Positions 8,762 to 17,384 of a stretch of DNA of 63,375 nucleotides are shown one piece after another; positions within the stretch are counted from its first letter, which is position 1, and every line of letters begins with the position of its first letter. The position numbers and the translations under genes are program-made. The notes beneath the pieces were generated by a model. It saw nothing but the letters and a program-made list of their open reading frames with translations. It did not search any database and was not told the DNA's origin. The stretch comes from TMED8 sp038125725 (GTDB lineage Bacteria; Pseudomonadota; Alphaproteobacteria; Rhodospirillales; Casp-alpha2). The stretch lies in contig JAYPEK010000022.1 of the NCBI GenBank assembly GCA_038125725.1, forward strand, positions 1 to 63,375, written 5' to 3'.

Positions 8762-9352
8762 TTAGAGAACGACCAGCGCAACCCCCGCCGCCGCGATGGC
8801 GCCGCCACCGAAGCGCAGGCTCACAGGCGCCAGCTTCTCGCCGGCCAGCGACGTCGCAAGACCGATCCCGACACCCAGCGCATGCAGCAACGCCGTCGCC
8901 GCGACGAAGCCGGCCGCATACTCCAGGCCGGCGGCGACCGCCGGCATCTCGGTGCCGTGCGCATGGCCGTGGAACAGCGCGAAGACGGCGGCCAGCGCCA
9001 TCGCAGGCGCCATCGTCACCTGCTTGCCCCAGGCGATCACCAGACCGAGCACGATCACCGAGCCGACGATGCCGGTCTCGACGAAGGGGAGCGCGACACC
9101 AGCCATGCCGAGAACGCCGCCCACGACCATCGCCGCGACGAAGGCGCCCGGCACCGCCCACAGCGCCCGGCCGCCCAATTGCGCGCCCAGCATGCCGACG
9201 GCGACCATGGCGAGCAGGTGATCGAGGCCGCCCAGCGGATGGCCGAAGCCGGCGGTGGCGCCGGAAACCGGGCCGGCGCCGGTATGGGCGAGCGCGGGCT
9301 CGGCAAGGACGGTGAGAAGAGCCGCGAAAACGGCAAACAACGGGCGTTTCAT
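8762..9352 (-). CDS. hupE: HupE/UreJ family nickel or cobalt permease
   Basis: The 196-residue membrane protein has a signal-like first segment ending in PALAHTG and about six hydrophobic helices. It also has the family's histidine motifs HPLGGLDHLLAM and FHGHAHGTE. HupE/UreJ proteins take up nickel, and some take up cobalt. AAGGAA precedes the ATG. It is divergent from nikR across a 95-base region with a NikR-type operator, so it is probably repressed by nickel-loaded NikR. No hydrogenase or urease genes are in the window. Cobalt supply for the cobalamin enzymes here is also conceivable. Confidence 0.9.
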   Translation of the reverse strand: MKRPLFAVFAALLTVLAEPALAHTGAGPVSGATAGFGHPLGGLDHLLAMVAVGMLGAQLGGRALWAVPGAFVAAMVVGGVLGMAGVALPFVETGIVGSVIVLGLVIAWGKQVTMAPAMALAAVFALFHGHAHGTEMPAVAAGLEYAAGFVAATALLHALGVGIGLATSLAGEKLAPVSLRFGGGAIAAAGVALVVL

Positions 9353-9387
9353 GGTGAATTCCTTGTTATGATGGTGACAACGCGGCA

Positions 9388-9415
9388 GTAAGACGATTTG
9401 AACAAATTATCATAC
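9388..9415. promoter_or_regulatory. NikR operator between hupE and nikR
   Basis: GTAAGA at 9388-9393 and TCATAC at 9410-9415 are separated by exactly 16 bases. The established E. coli NikR site is GTATGA-N16-TCATAC, so 11 of 12 half-site bases match with correct spacing. It lies about 35 bases from each of the two divergent start codons. This supports control of hupE, and autoregulation of nikR, by nickel. Confidence 0.8.
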
Positions 9416-9447
9416 ACCCCAACGGGTGCAACCGGGACGAAAGCCAT

Positions 9448-9852
9448 ATGGAACGCGTGACCATTACCATCGACGAAGATTTGTTGGCCGCCTTCGACGC
9501 ACTGACCGAGGCCAAGGGCTATGCCAACCGTTCGGAAGGGATGCGCGACGCGCTGCGCCAGTGGATCGCCGAAAACGACACCAGCCTGGACGACGCCGCG
9601 CCCTGCATCGGCTGCGTCGTCTATGTCTACAACCACAAGGAACGCGCGCTGTCGTCACGCCTGGTGGAGGCGCAACACCATCACCACGACATGCCGGCGG
9701 CAACCCTGCACCTGCACGTCGACGCCGACACCTGCCTGGAGGCCACGGTGCTGGAAGGCAACGTCGGCGAGGTGCGGCACCTGGCCGACAGCATCACCTC
9801 GCAGCATGGCGTCCGCCACGGCCGGCTGCACATCATTCCGAAGCAAGATTAG
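9448..9852 (+). CDS. nikR: Nickel-responsive transcriptional regulator NikR
   Basis: The 134-residue protein has a ribbon-helix-helix DNA-binding N-terminus (residues 1-45, starting MERVTITIDEDLL) and an ACT-like C-terminal domain. The nickel ligands are visible: a histidine in the EAQHHHH cluster, two in the LHLHVD strand, and the cysteine in DTCLEA. Together these give the classical three-His/one-Cys site. It should repress nickel uptake when nickel is abundant. It is divergent from hupE, with a matching operator between them. Confidence 0.96.
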   Translation: MERVTITIDEDLLAAFDALTEAKGYANRSEGMRDALRQWIAENDTSLDDAAPCIGCVVYVYNHKERALSSRLVEAQHHHHDMPAATLHLHVDADTCLEATVLEGNVGEVRHLADSITSQHGVRHGRLHIIPKQD

Positions 9853-9853
9853 C

Positions 9854-10606
9854 TCAGGCCAGCCCGCGCCAGATCAGCGCGCAGCCGAGCACCAGAAGCC
9901 CCGCCCAGACCGCCTTGCGGAAGGTCAGTTCCGACATCCGCTTGCGCACCCAGAATCCGATCGCGAGGCCGACGCCGGCCGGCACCAGCGCGAAGGTCGA
10001 CGCCGTCAACTGGTCCCAATGCAACTTCCCGTCATAGACCAGCCGCGCATAAAGCGGCAGCGAGCCCGACATGGCGACCAGCGCCAACTGCGTGACGAAC
10101 AGGTCTTTCTCCAGCCTGAGCGCGGCGAAATAGACGATGATCGGCGCGAACATGCCCGTCGCGCCGCCGCAGACCCCCAGGACGGCGCCGGCGACGGGAT
10201 GGATGAAGCGGCTGCGCCCCCTGAGCCCCCGCACCTCGCGCACGAAAATCTGGCCCAAGGTCGTCGCCACCACGACACAGCCCAACACCAGAGCCATCAC
10301 CTTGGGATCGGCGCGGGTCAGGACGCCGGCACCAAACCAGACGCCGCCGACCAGCATCACCAGGAACGGCCAGAAGCGCTTGAACGCCTCGCGGTAGTGG
10401 CCGGCATCGAACACCTGCCAGACGTTCGACAGCATCACCGGGACCACGAACAGCGACACCGCGTAGGCCGGTTCGATGACCATCACCATGATCGGCAGCC
10501 CCAACGCCGGCAGGCCGGCGCCCAAGGCGCCCTTGGCCACGGCGCCGATGACGAAACCGAAGGCAATCACCGCCAGCGACAAGGCCGGCAAATCGAAAAG
10601 CGACAT
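9854..10606 (-). CDS. TauE/SafE (TSUP) family membrane permease
   Basis: This 250-residue inner-membrane protein has eight or so hydrophobic segments and the paired glycine-rich motifs of the TSUP family (AKGALGAGLPALGLP and CGGATGMFAPIIVYF). Family members move sulfite, sulfonates or other small organic anions; the substrate here is unknown. The ATG at 10606 is chosen because it lies eight bases beyond the upstream gene's stop and begins the hydrophobic part. A longer start would overlap that gene. It ends two bases from the convergent nikR stop. Confidence 0.85.
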   Translation of the reverse strand: MSLFDLPALSLAVIAFGFVIGAVAKGALGAGLPALGLPIMVMVIEPAYAVSLFVVPVMLSNVWQVFDAGHYREAFKRFWPFLVMLVGGVWFGAGVLTRADPKVMALVLGCVVVATTLGQIFVREVRGLRGRSRFIHPVAGAVLGVCGGATGMFAPIIVYFAALRLEKDLFVTQLALVAMSGSLPLYARLVYDGKLHWDQLTASTFALVPAGVGLAIGFWVRKRMSELTFRKAVWAGLLVLGCALIWRGLA

Positions 10607-10613
10607 GGGCGGA

Positions 10614-12182
10614 TTACTCGTGCAGGCGCGCTTCACCGCGGATGCGGGTGACGAAGACATCGATCAGGCGGCGGATGACCATGTCGGACTGGGCCAGGCG
10701 CTCGAGCCGGCTTTCGATATTCTCGCGGGTGATGACGGCCAGTTCCGCATCCTCGGCGACGCGCGCGCCGGCCATGCGCGGCTGATTGTCGATCAACGAC
10801 ATCTCGCCGAAAATCTCGCCGCGCCCCAGCCGCGCCAGGACCAATTCCTCGTTGCCGATCTTGCGCACGATCTCGACCTCGCCGGACTTGATCAGATAGG
10901 CCTGGTCGCCGGGGTCGCCTTCTTCGAAGAGCATGTTGCCGGCGGCGATGTTGTCGTGATCGGGGTTCATGGCGATGATCCTACGGGTTTCCTCGTCGGT
11001 TGCATAGGCGCGAGCCGTGGCACTGAGGCCCGCGGCGGCAAAGGTACTGCGTTCGCTGACGCTGTCCAGCGCCTCGGCGATGCCGGTGCGCCAGGATTCG
11101 GGCAGGCCCTCGGCGGTGAGGCGCGATTTCAGCGATTCCACCGTGGCATGAAGCTGTTCGGCGCTGGAGCCCGGCGGCAGAAAGGCCGTCACCGAGGAAA
11201 TCTGCTGCACCACGCGGCCGACGAAACCGAACACCGTCGTCTGGTTTTCGGCGCCGAGGTCCGAGACCGCGAGATCGAGCAGGAAGCCGAGCCGGACGGC
11301 GCGGTGCGGCAAAAGGTCCAGCACCCGGGAGATGGCATCGGCCAATTGCAGGTTCTCATGCCCGCCGAGCACGATGCGCGCTCGCCGCACCACCGCCTGC
11401 GCCACCGCCGGCCCGCCGTCGAGCCCTGCCAGTTCGACCAGTTCGCGCACCAGGGTGACGAACATGTCGCGGTCGCGTTTCTCCCCTTCGCGGGTGAGCG
11501 CCCGGGTGGAGCCGATCTCACGCGCCACGCGTTCGTAGATCACCGAGCGGCTGATCGGCAGCTTGAGCCGGCCAAAGACGCCATTGACGGCTTCGATGCA
11601 GGAAATCGGATTGGGCGGGATCGGACAGCGGCCGACGGCGAGCCGGATCAGGGTCTGGGTGGCGGTACCGAGGTCCGGCTGCCCGCCGAGCAGGTCGGTC
11701 ACCGCCTGGGCGCCATCCAAGATTTCCGCCAACGCCTCGTCCAGGTAGGAACGCGCGTCGTCGCCGGGATCCTCGGCACCGAGCGCCGCCAGACGGTCGA
11801 GCTTGGCGTTCCAGTCGCCGCCGCCCTGCAGATAGCGCGCCATGGCGAAGCGGATCGCACGCGGCCGCGCGCTTCCCGGCACCGACGTCTTGACCTGCGC
11901 CAGGCCCGCGGCCAAGCCGCGCTCGGCAATGATCGCGGCAACGTCATCGGCGGCCTCGCCGGCGGCGGCGTCGCGGGCATGGTCCTTGGCCTCGCCGACG
12001 GCGGCGTAGAGCCATTCCGAGCGCTCGGCCGGCTTGACGCCGAGTTCCTTCGCCTGCAGGCCGGCAACCCGCTGCACCGCCTGCGGGAACAGCCGCTCGT
12101 CGCGTTCCAAAAGCATCAGCCGCATGGCGTCGAAGGCCAGTTCCAGGGCCGAGAGGCCGTATTCGTCCAAGTATTCGCGCAT
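10614..12182 (-). CDS. Large protein with C-terminal cyclic nucleotide-binding domain
   Basis: The protein is about 522 residues. Residues 1-390 are mostly helical with no family I recognise. About residues 395-510 form a Crp-type cyclic nucleotide-binding domain, with NMLFEEGDPGDQAYLIKSG and the phosphate-binding-cassette-like GEIFGEMSLIDNQPRMA. No helix-turn-helix follows, so it is probably a cAMP or cGMP sensor acting through its N-terminal part rather than a transcription factor. It precedes the TauE permease by eight bases and follows a small gene by about 30, so the three are probably cotranscribed. The ATG is at 12182, with a TTG directly before it. Confidence 0.8.
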   Translation of the reverse strand: MREYLDEYGLSALELAFDAMRLMLLERDERLFPQAVQRVAGLQAKELGVKPAERSEWLYAAVGEAKDHARDAAAGEAADDVAAIIAERGLAAGLAQVKTSVPGSARPRAIRFAMARYLQGGGDWNAKLDRLAALGAEDPGDDARSYLDEALAEILDGAQAVTDLLGGQPDLGTATQTLIRLAVGRCPIPPNPISCIEAVNGVFGRLKLPISRSVIYERVAREIGSTRALTREGEKRDRDMFVTLVRELVELAGLDGGPAVAQAVVRRARIVLGGHENLQLADAISRVLDLLPHRAVRLGFLLDLAVSDLGAENQTTVFGFVGRVVQQISSVTAFLPPGSSAEQLHATVESLKSRLTAEGLPESWRTGIAEALDSVSERSTFAAAGLSATARAYATDEETRRIIAMNPDHDNIAAGNMLFEEGDPGDQAYLIKSGEVEIVRKIGNEELVLARLGRGEIFGEMSLIDNQPRMAGARVAEDAELAVITRENIESRLERLAQSDMVIRRLIDVFVTRIRGEARLHE

Positions 12183-12215
12183 CAAGCGCCCGACCGTGCG
12201 CCGGGCCTCGAAGCC

Positions 12216-12491
12216 TTAGAGATCGTCTGTGCTGCGGCAGACGGCGGCGGCGTCGATGGCGACCACCTGCAACGGCTTCTCGGCCGAATCGACCATCTTC
12301 TCGAAGATAGTTTCGGTGCCGGCGCGCTCGCTATCGGAGATGACGCGCACGCCCATCCAGCGCCCGGCGCCGAGCAGTTCCTCGGCCTGTTCCAAGGCCT
12401 GGCTGCGCCCGCCGTGGACGCCGGCGGTCAGCCAGCGTTCCCCGTCGGAGGTCTGCACCTCGAAGGTTTTCCCTGCCAGGTTTTGCGCCAC
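12216..12491 (-). CDS. Hypothetical 91-residue protein upstream of cyclic nucleotide-binding gene
   Basis: A small soluble protein with no family I recognise. It contains FEVQTSDGERW near the start and the segment GRWMGVRVISDSERAG, consistent with a small mixed alpha/beta domain. The GTG at 12491 is chosen because GAGGGAAGG lies just upstream; another GTG at 12509 is in frame. It is the first gene of a probable operon with the cyclic nucleotide-binding protein. The 142 bases between it and the Hpt gene hold no clear gene. Confidence 0.65.
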   Translation of the reverse strand: MAQNLAGKTFEVQTSDGERWLTAGVHGGRSQALEQAEELLGAGRWMGVRVISDSERAGTETIFEKMVDSAEKPLQVVAIDAAAVCRSTDDL

Positions 12492-12633
12492 GCCCTTCCC
12501 TCTTCGCACACGCGTTCGTGGTTTTCCGACAGCATAGCAACGGCAGGGAATTTGTCACCGCTAACGGGAGGCTATATCGCTATGGAATAACGCGTAGGCG
12601 AAGCCGGCCGAATTCAGCCGCGCACGAAAGCGT

Positions 12634-13125
12634 TCAGGCGTATTTGGCGTAGACCTGCTGCAGACCCGCGAGCACCTTCTGGCCGAGCGGCCCGCCGTCG
12701 CCCTGCAGCTTCTCGCCGGCCACCAGCTTGAGCGCATCGTGGTGCACCCGAAGCGCCGCCAACCGGCCCGGCCCGATGGTGTCGGACGAACTGACCAGGC
12801 GGTACATCTGGTCGCCGATGGAAGTGATCAGGTCATAGCCGAACATGCCACCCATGCCGCGCATCTCGTGCACGCAATCGCGGCAGGCCTCGACGGCGTG
12901 ATGGTCGGCGGCGATGCCGTCGATCATCTCGGCGAAGGCGTCTTCCAGCTTGCGGAGATCGTCGGCCAGCCATTCCGGATACTGTGCGCCGAAGTTGGTC
13001 TTGATGTTCATCTCGGCCCGGTCGAGCTGATCCTCGGTAACGCCCCCCGGCCCGCCGACGGACACCTTCTTGGCGATCTCGTTCGGCGGCATGAAAATCT
13101 GCACGTCGTCGTCGTTCTGCGGCAC
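12634..13125 (-). CDS. Stand-alone Hpt (histidine phosphotransfer) domain protein
   Basis: The 163-residue protein contains HEMRGMGGMFGY. This fits the Hpt pattern with the phosphorylatable His86, a glycine four residues later and another ten residues later, in a helical context. An acidic/polar N-terminus of about 30 residues precedes it. It would pass phosphate between a hybrid kinase and a response regulator. No partner kinase is adjacent. The start is a GTG preceded by GGGGGAG. Confidence 0.75.
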   Translation of the reverse strand: MPQNDDDVQIFMPPNEIAKKVSVGGPGGVTEDQLDRAEMNIKTNFGAQYPEWLADDLRKLEDAFAEMIDGIAADHHAVEACRDCVHEMRGMGGMFGYDLITSIGDQMYRLVSSSDTIGPGRLAALRVHHDALKLVAGEKLQGDGGPLGQKVLAGLQQVYAKYA

Positions 13126-13268
13126 TTGTCGCTCCCCCGTTTTCGTTGCGCGGCAAGGTTACATAAAACCGTAATGTAGGGAGCGCATCCGGAACGGCAA
13201 GTCGTATTGTATGCAGGAATTTAGCGTTTCCCGCTCACGCGTCCGCGAAACGCCAGGAAACGCAAAGG

Positions 13269-13353
13269 TGGTGCGGGCGGCCGGACTTGAACCGGCAAGG
13301 CCGAAGCCGAGGGATTTTAAGTCCCTTGTGTTTACCAATTTCACCACGCCCGC
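13269..13353 (-). tRNA. tRNA-Leu (UAA anticodon)
   Basis: On the minus strand the acceptor arms GCGGGCG (from 13353) and CGCCCGC pair. They are followed by a discriminator A and an encoded CCA (13271-13269). The anticodon stem AGGGA/TCCCT holds the loop CTTAAAA, so the anticodon is TAA. A long variable arm (CGGCTTCGGCCTTG) marks a class II tRNA, as expected for leucine. The T arm carries GGTTCAAGTCC. Length is 85 including CCA. Confidence 0.97.
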
Positions 13354-13421
13354 ATGGCCCCAGACCCTAGGCAAGGGCGCGGGCGCTGGCAAGGGGTTGA
13401 GGGGCGCTGTATGGTGGCGCC

Positions 13422-14084
13422 ATGAACGAGCTTTTTCCCGAGCAGGCAGGCCGGCCCGAGTTCGACGCGGCGTTCCTGGCGAAGCTGGAACAACTGTTCC
13501 GCTGGCGCCGCGACGTGCGGCATTTCAAGACCGACGCCATCGACGCCGACCTGGTGGACGAACTGTTGCGCATCGCCGCCCTGGCGCCGTCGGTCGGGCA
13601 CAGCCAGCCCTGGCGTTTCGTCAAGGTCGCCGACCCCGAGCGCCGTGCGGCGGTGCGCGCCAATTTCGAACGCTGCAACGCCGATGCGCTGGCCGATTAC
13701 GCGGAAGAGCGCGCCGGCCTCTATGCGCGGCTCAAGCTCGCGGGGTTGGAGCAGGCGCCGGTGCATCTGGCGGTCTTCGTCGACGGGGAAACGGAACTCG
13801 GCGGCGGGCTCGGCGCCAAGACCATGCCGGAGACGCTGGCCTATTCCGTCGTCGGCGCCGTCAATACGCTGTGGCTGGCGGCCCGGGCGCGTGGCATCGG
13901 GCTCGGCTGGGTGTCGATCCTGGACCCGGACGAACTGCGCCAGAGCCTCGACGTGCCGGGGCACTGGAAGCTGATCGGCTATCTCTGTCTCGGCTATCCG
14001 GCGGAGGAAACCGACGTGCCGGAACTGCACCGGGAAGGCTGGCAGGAGCGCGTCGACGTATCGGACTACATCATCGAGCGCTGA
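13422..14084 (+). CDS. bluB: 5,6-dimethylbenzimidazole synthase
   Basis: This 220-residue nitroreductase-fold flavoprotein cannibalises reduced FMN with oxygen to make 5,6-dimethylbenzimidazole, the lower ligand of cobalamin. The family motifs RWRRDVRHF, APSVGHSQPWRFV and GLGWVSILDP are all present, and its length is typical of BluB. It stands alone after tRNA-Leu, but cobS and cobT are in the same window. The organism therefore appears to make complete cobalamin aerobically. No cobalamin riboswitch was seen in its 68-base leader. Confidence 0.93.
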   Translation: MNELFPEQAGRPEFDAAFLAKLEQLFRWRRDVRHFKTDAIDADLVDELLRIAALAPSVGHSQPWRFVKVADPERRAAVRANFERCNADALADYAEERAGLYARLKLAGLEQAPVHLAVFVDGETELGGGLGAKTMPETLAYSVVGAVNTLWLAARARGIGLGWVSILDPDELRQSLDVPGHWKLIGYLCLGYPAEETDVPELHREGWQERVDVSDYIIER

Positions 14085-14096
14085 GGTGCGCCCATC

Positions 14097-14381
14097 TCAC
14101 TTGTCTTCGTTCTGGGATGAACCCGGATCGTCGTCGGTCTCCTCGCCCAGGTGCATGATCGCCACCGCCATGGCGACGCCGCCGAAGGTCACCCAGTTGC
14201 CGAAAAACAGGAGGAACTGCCACAGGAACGGCTCGCTGGAGCGGTTGATCATGGAGCCGATGCCGGCGACGTCGAAATGCAGGATCGCCCAGCAAAAGAC
14301 CACGGCGCCCAAGGACCCGTAGAACAGATGCGACATCAAGAACCTGAGCACCGGCTTGTGCGGCGCTTCGCGGATGGTCAT
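14097..14381 (-). CDS. Small two-helix membrane protein
   Basis: A 94-residue protein of unknown function with two predicted membrane helices, at about residues 17-35 and 47-70. It has a positively charged N-terminus and an acidic tail (EETDDDPGSSQNEDK). Its ATG overlaps the stop of ridA in an ATGA, indicating translational coupling and a shared transcript. Confidence 0.75.
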   Translation of the reverse strand: MTIREAPHKPVLRFLMSHLFYGSLGAVVFCWAILHFDVAGIGSMINRSSEPFLWQFLLFFGNWVTFGGVAMAVAIMHLGEETDDDPGSSQNEDK

Positions 14382-14722
14382 TTGGCCGCCGCCACGGCGA
14401 CGATCTCGACCAGGTTGTCGCCGGCAAGCTGGGCGCCGACACAGGCGCGCTGCGGCCAGTTTTCCTGCGGCCCGATCCATTCGCACCAGACCGCGTCCAT
14501 GGCCGCCTTGTTGGCGATGTCGGTGAGATAGACCGTCGCCTGGACGATGCGGGTCTTGTCGGCGCCGCCGTCGACCAGGTTCTTCTCCAGCGCCGCCAGG
14601 GCATTGCGGGTCTGTTCGGTGATGTCGGCGCCGGGCGCGGTGGCGACGGCGTAGACCAGGCCGCCATGGCGGGTCGCGCGGCTCCGCCCTTTCGCCGATC
14701 CGTGAATGCGTTCGATGCTCAT
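14378..14722 (-). CDS. RidA/YjgF family protein
   Basis: The 114-residue protein fits the trimeric RidA fold. It has the N-terminal GLVYAVATAP strand, the helix TEQTRNALAALEKNL, and the late WPQRACVGAQLAGDNLVEIVAVA segment. The arginine of this last segment corresponds to the imine-binding residue. RidA proteins hydrolyse reactive enamines or imines. GGAGA lies nine bases before the ATG. It is coupled by a four-base overlap to a small membrane protein. Confidence 0.88.
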   Translation of the reverse strand: MSIERIHGSAKGRSRATRHGGLVYAVATAPGADITEQTRNALAALEKNLVDGGADKTRIVQATVYLTDIANKAAMDAVWCEWIGPQENWPQRACVGAQLAGDNLVEIVAVAAAK

Positions 14723-14815
14723 GCAGGTCTCCTTCCGGGGCTGTCTCCGCCCGGTCCCCTTCTATCTATTTGGCAGCTTTTGCCGAAAGCGCAAACGGAA
14801 TCCCCAGCCGCCGCC

Positions 14816-16406
14816 CTAATGCACCAACGTCCGGGCCCTCGGGAAGGTCATGATCGCGCGGGTGCCGGTGCCGGGCTCGCTTTCCAGTTCCAGCGTGCCC
14901 TGGTGCAGTGCCATCAATTCGCGTGAAATCGCGAGGCCGAGCCCGGTGCCGTGCGAGCGCTTGTCCATGTCGCTGCCGACCTGGACGAAGGGGGTGAACA
15001 GCTTGCCCAGGTCGTCGCGGGAAATGCCGACGCCCTGGTCGGCGACGACGATACGCGCCGCGCCGCCGTCCGTATCGATGGTGACGGCGATTTCCTTGCC
15101 GTCTGAGAACTTCACCGCGTTGGACAGCAGGTTGAGCAGCACCTGGCGGATGCGCAGCTCGTCGCCCAGCAGCCTGGGCATGCCGTCGGCGATGTGCCAG
15201 ACGATTTCCGGCGCGTCGGCGCCGTTGAAATGGCGGAGGCGCGGGTCCGACATCATGCGCGCGCCGGGCAGGCTTTCCTTCAATTTCTGGAAATCCACCG
15301 GCGCCTCGGCGATCTCCAACTCGCCCGATTCGATGCGCGCCAGATCGAGGATGTCATCGACGATCTCGGCCAAATGCCGGCCGCTCCGGAGGATGTCCTC
15401 GGCGTAGCCCTTGAAATGCTCCGGCAGCTCGCCCAGGTCGCCGCGCGCCATGGCCTCGGAGAAACCGATGATCGGGTTCAGGGGCGTACGCAGTTCGTGG
15501 CTCATCTTGGCCAGGAAGCGGGATTTCGCCTCGTTCGCTTCCGACGCCGTCCGCCACCAGCCCAGGAAAACGGCCAGCGCCGCCGCCGTCAGGATCACCG
15601 CGACGACGGAGATGCGCGTCAGCAGTTCCGAAAACATCTTGTCGCCGGGCCGGGGTCCAGCGCACGGTGGCGACCGCCTGGTCGGCCAGGTTCTTCAGTT
15701 CGAACCCCGCCTCGCCGGGCGGCAGCGGTGCCGTGCCGAGCCTCAGGTCATCGAGCAGGAAACGCCGGCTGATGCCGGCGATGGTGTCGGCGTCGAGCTC
15801 CTTGTAGAGCACCAGCACCGGTCGCGGATGCGCCACCAGTTGTTCCGGCGTCGGGTTCTCAGGCGTCACCGGCGCGGCGGCAACGGCGTAGACCTTGCCA
15901 TCGGCGCGCTGGAAGGCGGAGACGGTCTGGCTTTCCGCCAGCGACGTATCCTGCACCCGGGCCAGATAGCGCTCGGTCTGGTCGCCCAACAGTTCGCGCA
16001 CCGGGCGCTTCTAGACCTTTCCGTCGGCGGAATGGAACAGCGTCCCGCCGCCGGGCTCCAGCAGGTAGGTGCCGGTGATGCCGTAGGTCTCCTGCAGGTA
16101 CTTGCCGATGTTGCCTTCGGCCCATTCCACGTTGGCGCCCTCGACGGCGAAATCCACCGTGGCATCCCACCAGGCATAGTCCTTGGCCCAGTTGTTGACC
16201 TGTTCGTGCAGCACCTCGAGCGCGGTACGGGCAATGTGGTGTGAATTCTCGGCGACGATGTCGTTCTCGCGCACCGAGGCGACGCGCAGGAAATAGGCGA
16301 CGGCGGCAATGGAGACGGCCAGGAACAGCACCGAAAGAATCGCGGCGCGCGTCGGAAACGGGGTCGCCGATGGTCTTTGCCGTAATAGCGTGAAGCTGGA
16401 ATGCAC
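14816..16406 (-). pseudogene. CHASE4-domain sensor histidine kinase, broken by an amber codon and a frameshift
   Basis: The gene would encode a membrane kinase of about 530 residues. It has a first transmembrane helix, a periplasmic CHASE4 domain with WAKDYAWWDATVDF, a second helix, then HisKA (SHELRTPLNPIIGF) and HATPase_c (LLNLLSNAVKFS, DQGVGIS, GTGLGLAIS). Two lesions break it. A TAG at 16013-16011 interrupts the sensor domain in frame after DGKV. A one-base frameshift near 15637-15665 then separates the sensor from the second helix and kinase core. The core itself (14816-15637) is open from an ATG and could be made alone. The GTG start at 16406 follows GAGAGG. Real decay and sequencing error are both possible. 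No response regulator is adjacent. Confidence 0.8.
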
Positions 16407-16536
16407 CTGATGACCTCTCGTCGATCTCGGCCGTACCGGCAATTCCGGCCGGTCCCCGATGCGAGGCCCGGCCCCGGCGAGGATAAGGGTCGTATTCTAT
16501 AACTTTCGGCTTAGGCGGTAAAGGCCGGGCTTCGGC

Positions 16537-17295
16537 TCAGGCCTCGTCCTCCATCGGGTCGCCGCCGAGCGCGCGCATCATCGCGTAGACTTCCTCCGCC
16601 GCCGCATCGAGACGCGCCTTGTCGTGGTGGCGCACGACGATGGAGGCACCGAGACGTCCCTCGCGGTAGAACGGATAGCTGCCAAGTTCGGCGTCGGGAA
16701 AGCGGTCCTGGATTTCGCCCAGCGGTCCGCCCATCTTGCCTTCCGGCAAATGCGCGCGGATCTCGCGCGACAGCATCGGCTCGCCGCCGACCAGTTCGTG
16801 GCGGATCAGGTCGAACATCACCTGCATGATGCGCGGCACGCCCGGCAACACGTAGACGTTTTCGACCCGGAACCCCGGCGCCTTGCTGACCGGGTTCATC
16901 AACAGCGCCGCGCCGGCCGGCACCTCCGCCATCTTGAGCCGCGCCGGGGTCACGTCTTCGGGCTTGGCGTAGTTGGAGCGCACCAGGCGTTCGGCCTCGG
17001 GGTCGCGCAGAAGTTCGAGCCCGAAGGCCTTGGCCACCGCCGCCGACGTGATGTCGTCGTGGGTCGGGCCGATGCCACCGGTGGTGAAGACGTAGTCGAA
17101 ATCGGCCCGCAGTTCGTTGACCGTCTGGATGATGACGTCCTCGATGTCGGGGATGACACGCACCTCCATCAGGCGCACGCCGATGGCGTTCAGGTTCTCG
17201 GCCAGGTACTTCAGGTTGGCGTCCTGGGTACGGCCGGACAGCACTTCGTTGCCGATGATGGCGAGTGCGGCGGTGACGGTTTTTGGATCAGACAT
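16537..17295 (-). CDS. CinA-like molybdopterin-binding domain protein
   Basis: The 252-residue protein has the MoaB/Mog-type fold of the CinA N-terminal domain. It shows LAIIGNEVLSGRTQDAN near the start, the hallmark FTTGGIGPTHDDIT near residue 72, and LPGVPRIMQ near 155. It lacks the C-terminal CinA nicotinamide-nucleotide amidase domain. Short CinA-like proteins of this kind are common in alphaproteobacteria. Their role, perhaps FAD or nucleotide pyrophosphate hydrolysis, is uncertain. Confidence 0.85.
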   Translation of the reverse strand: MSDPKTVTAALAIIGNEVLSGRTQDANLKYLAENLNAIGVRLMEVRVIPDIEDVIIQTVNELRADFDYVFTTGGIGPTHDDITSAAVAKAFGLELLRDPEAERLVRSNYAKPEDVTPARLKMAEVPAGAALLMNPVSKAPGFRVENVYVLPGVPRIMQVMFDLIRHELVGGEPMLSREIRAHLPEGKMGGPLGEIQDRFPDAELGSYPFYREGRLGASIVVRHHDKARLDAAAEEVYAMMRALGGDPMEDEA

Positions 17296-17323
17296 GGCGG
17301 AAATCTAGAGCATGGCGCGGACA

Positions 17324-17350
17324 AAGAAAACGGCTCCGTTGCGGGAGCCG
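17324..17350 (-). terminator. Rho-independent terminator of the lipoprotein gene
   Basis: On the minus strand, CGGCTCC and GGAGCCG form a seven-base-pair stem with a six-base loop, followed by TTTTCTTTGT. It lies about 35 bases beyond the lipoprotein stop and before cinA. Confidence 0.75.
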
Positions 17351-17384
17351 CCTCCGGTGCCGAAACGGGCGATAAGATGATCCG

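Noticed and set aside
9365..9415. A wider inverted repeat, TTATGAT and ATCATAC, in the hupE-nikR region
   Set aside because: Its half-sites are 36 bases apart, which does not fit NikR. The GTAAGA-N16-TCATAC pair at 9388-9415 does.
10476..12590. A long plus-strand frame opposite the cyclic nucleotide-binding gene
   Set aside because: It is the antisense of a well-conserved domain protein. Long antisense frames are expected at this GC content.
14816..15637. A complete short histidine kinase starting at 15637
   Set aside because: The frame upstream encodes a CHASE4 sensor that ends in an obviously shifted sequence just before this start. The short form is more likely the rear part of a broken gene, though it could still be translated.
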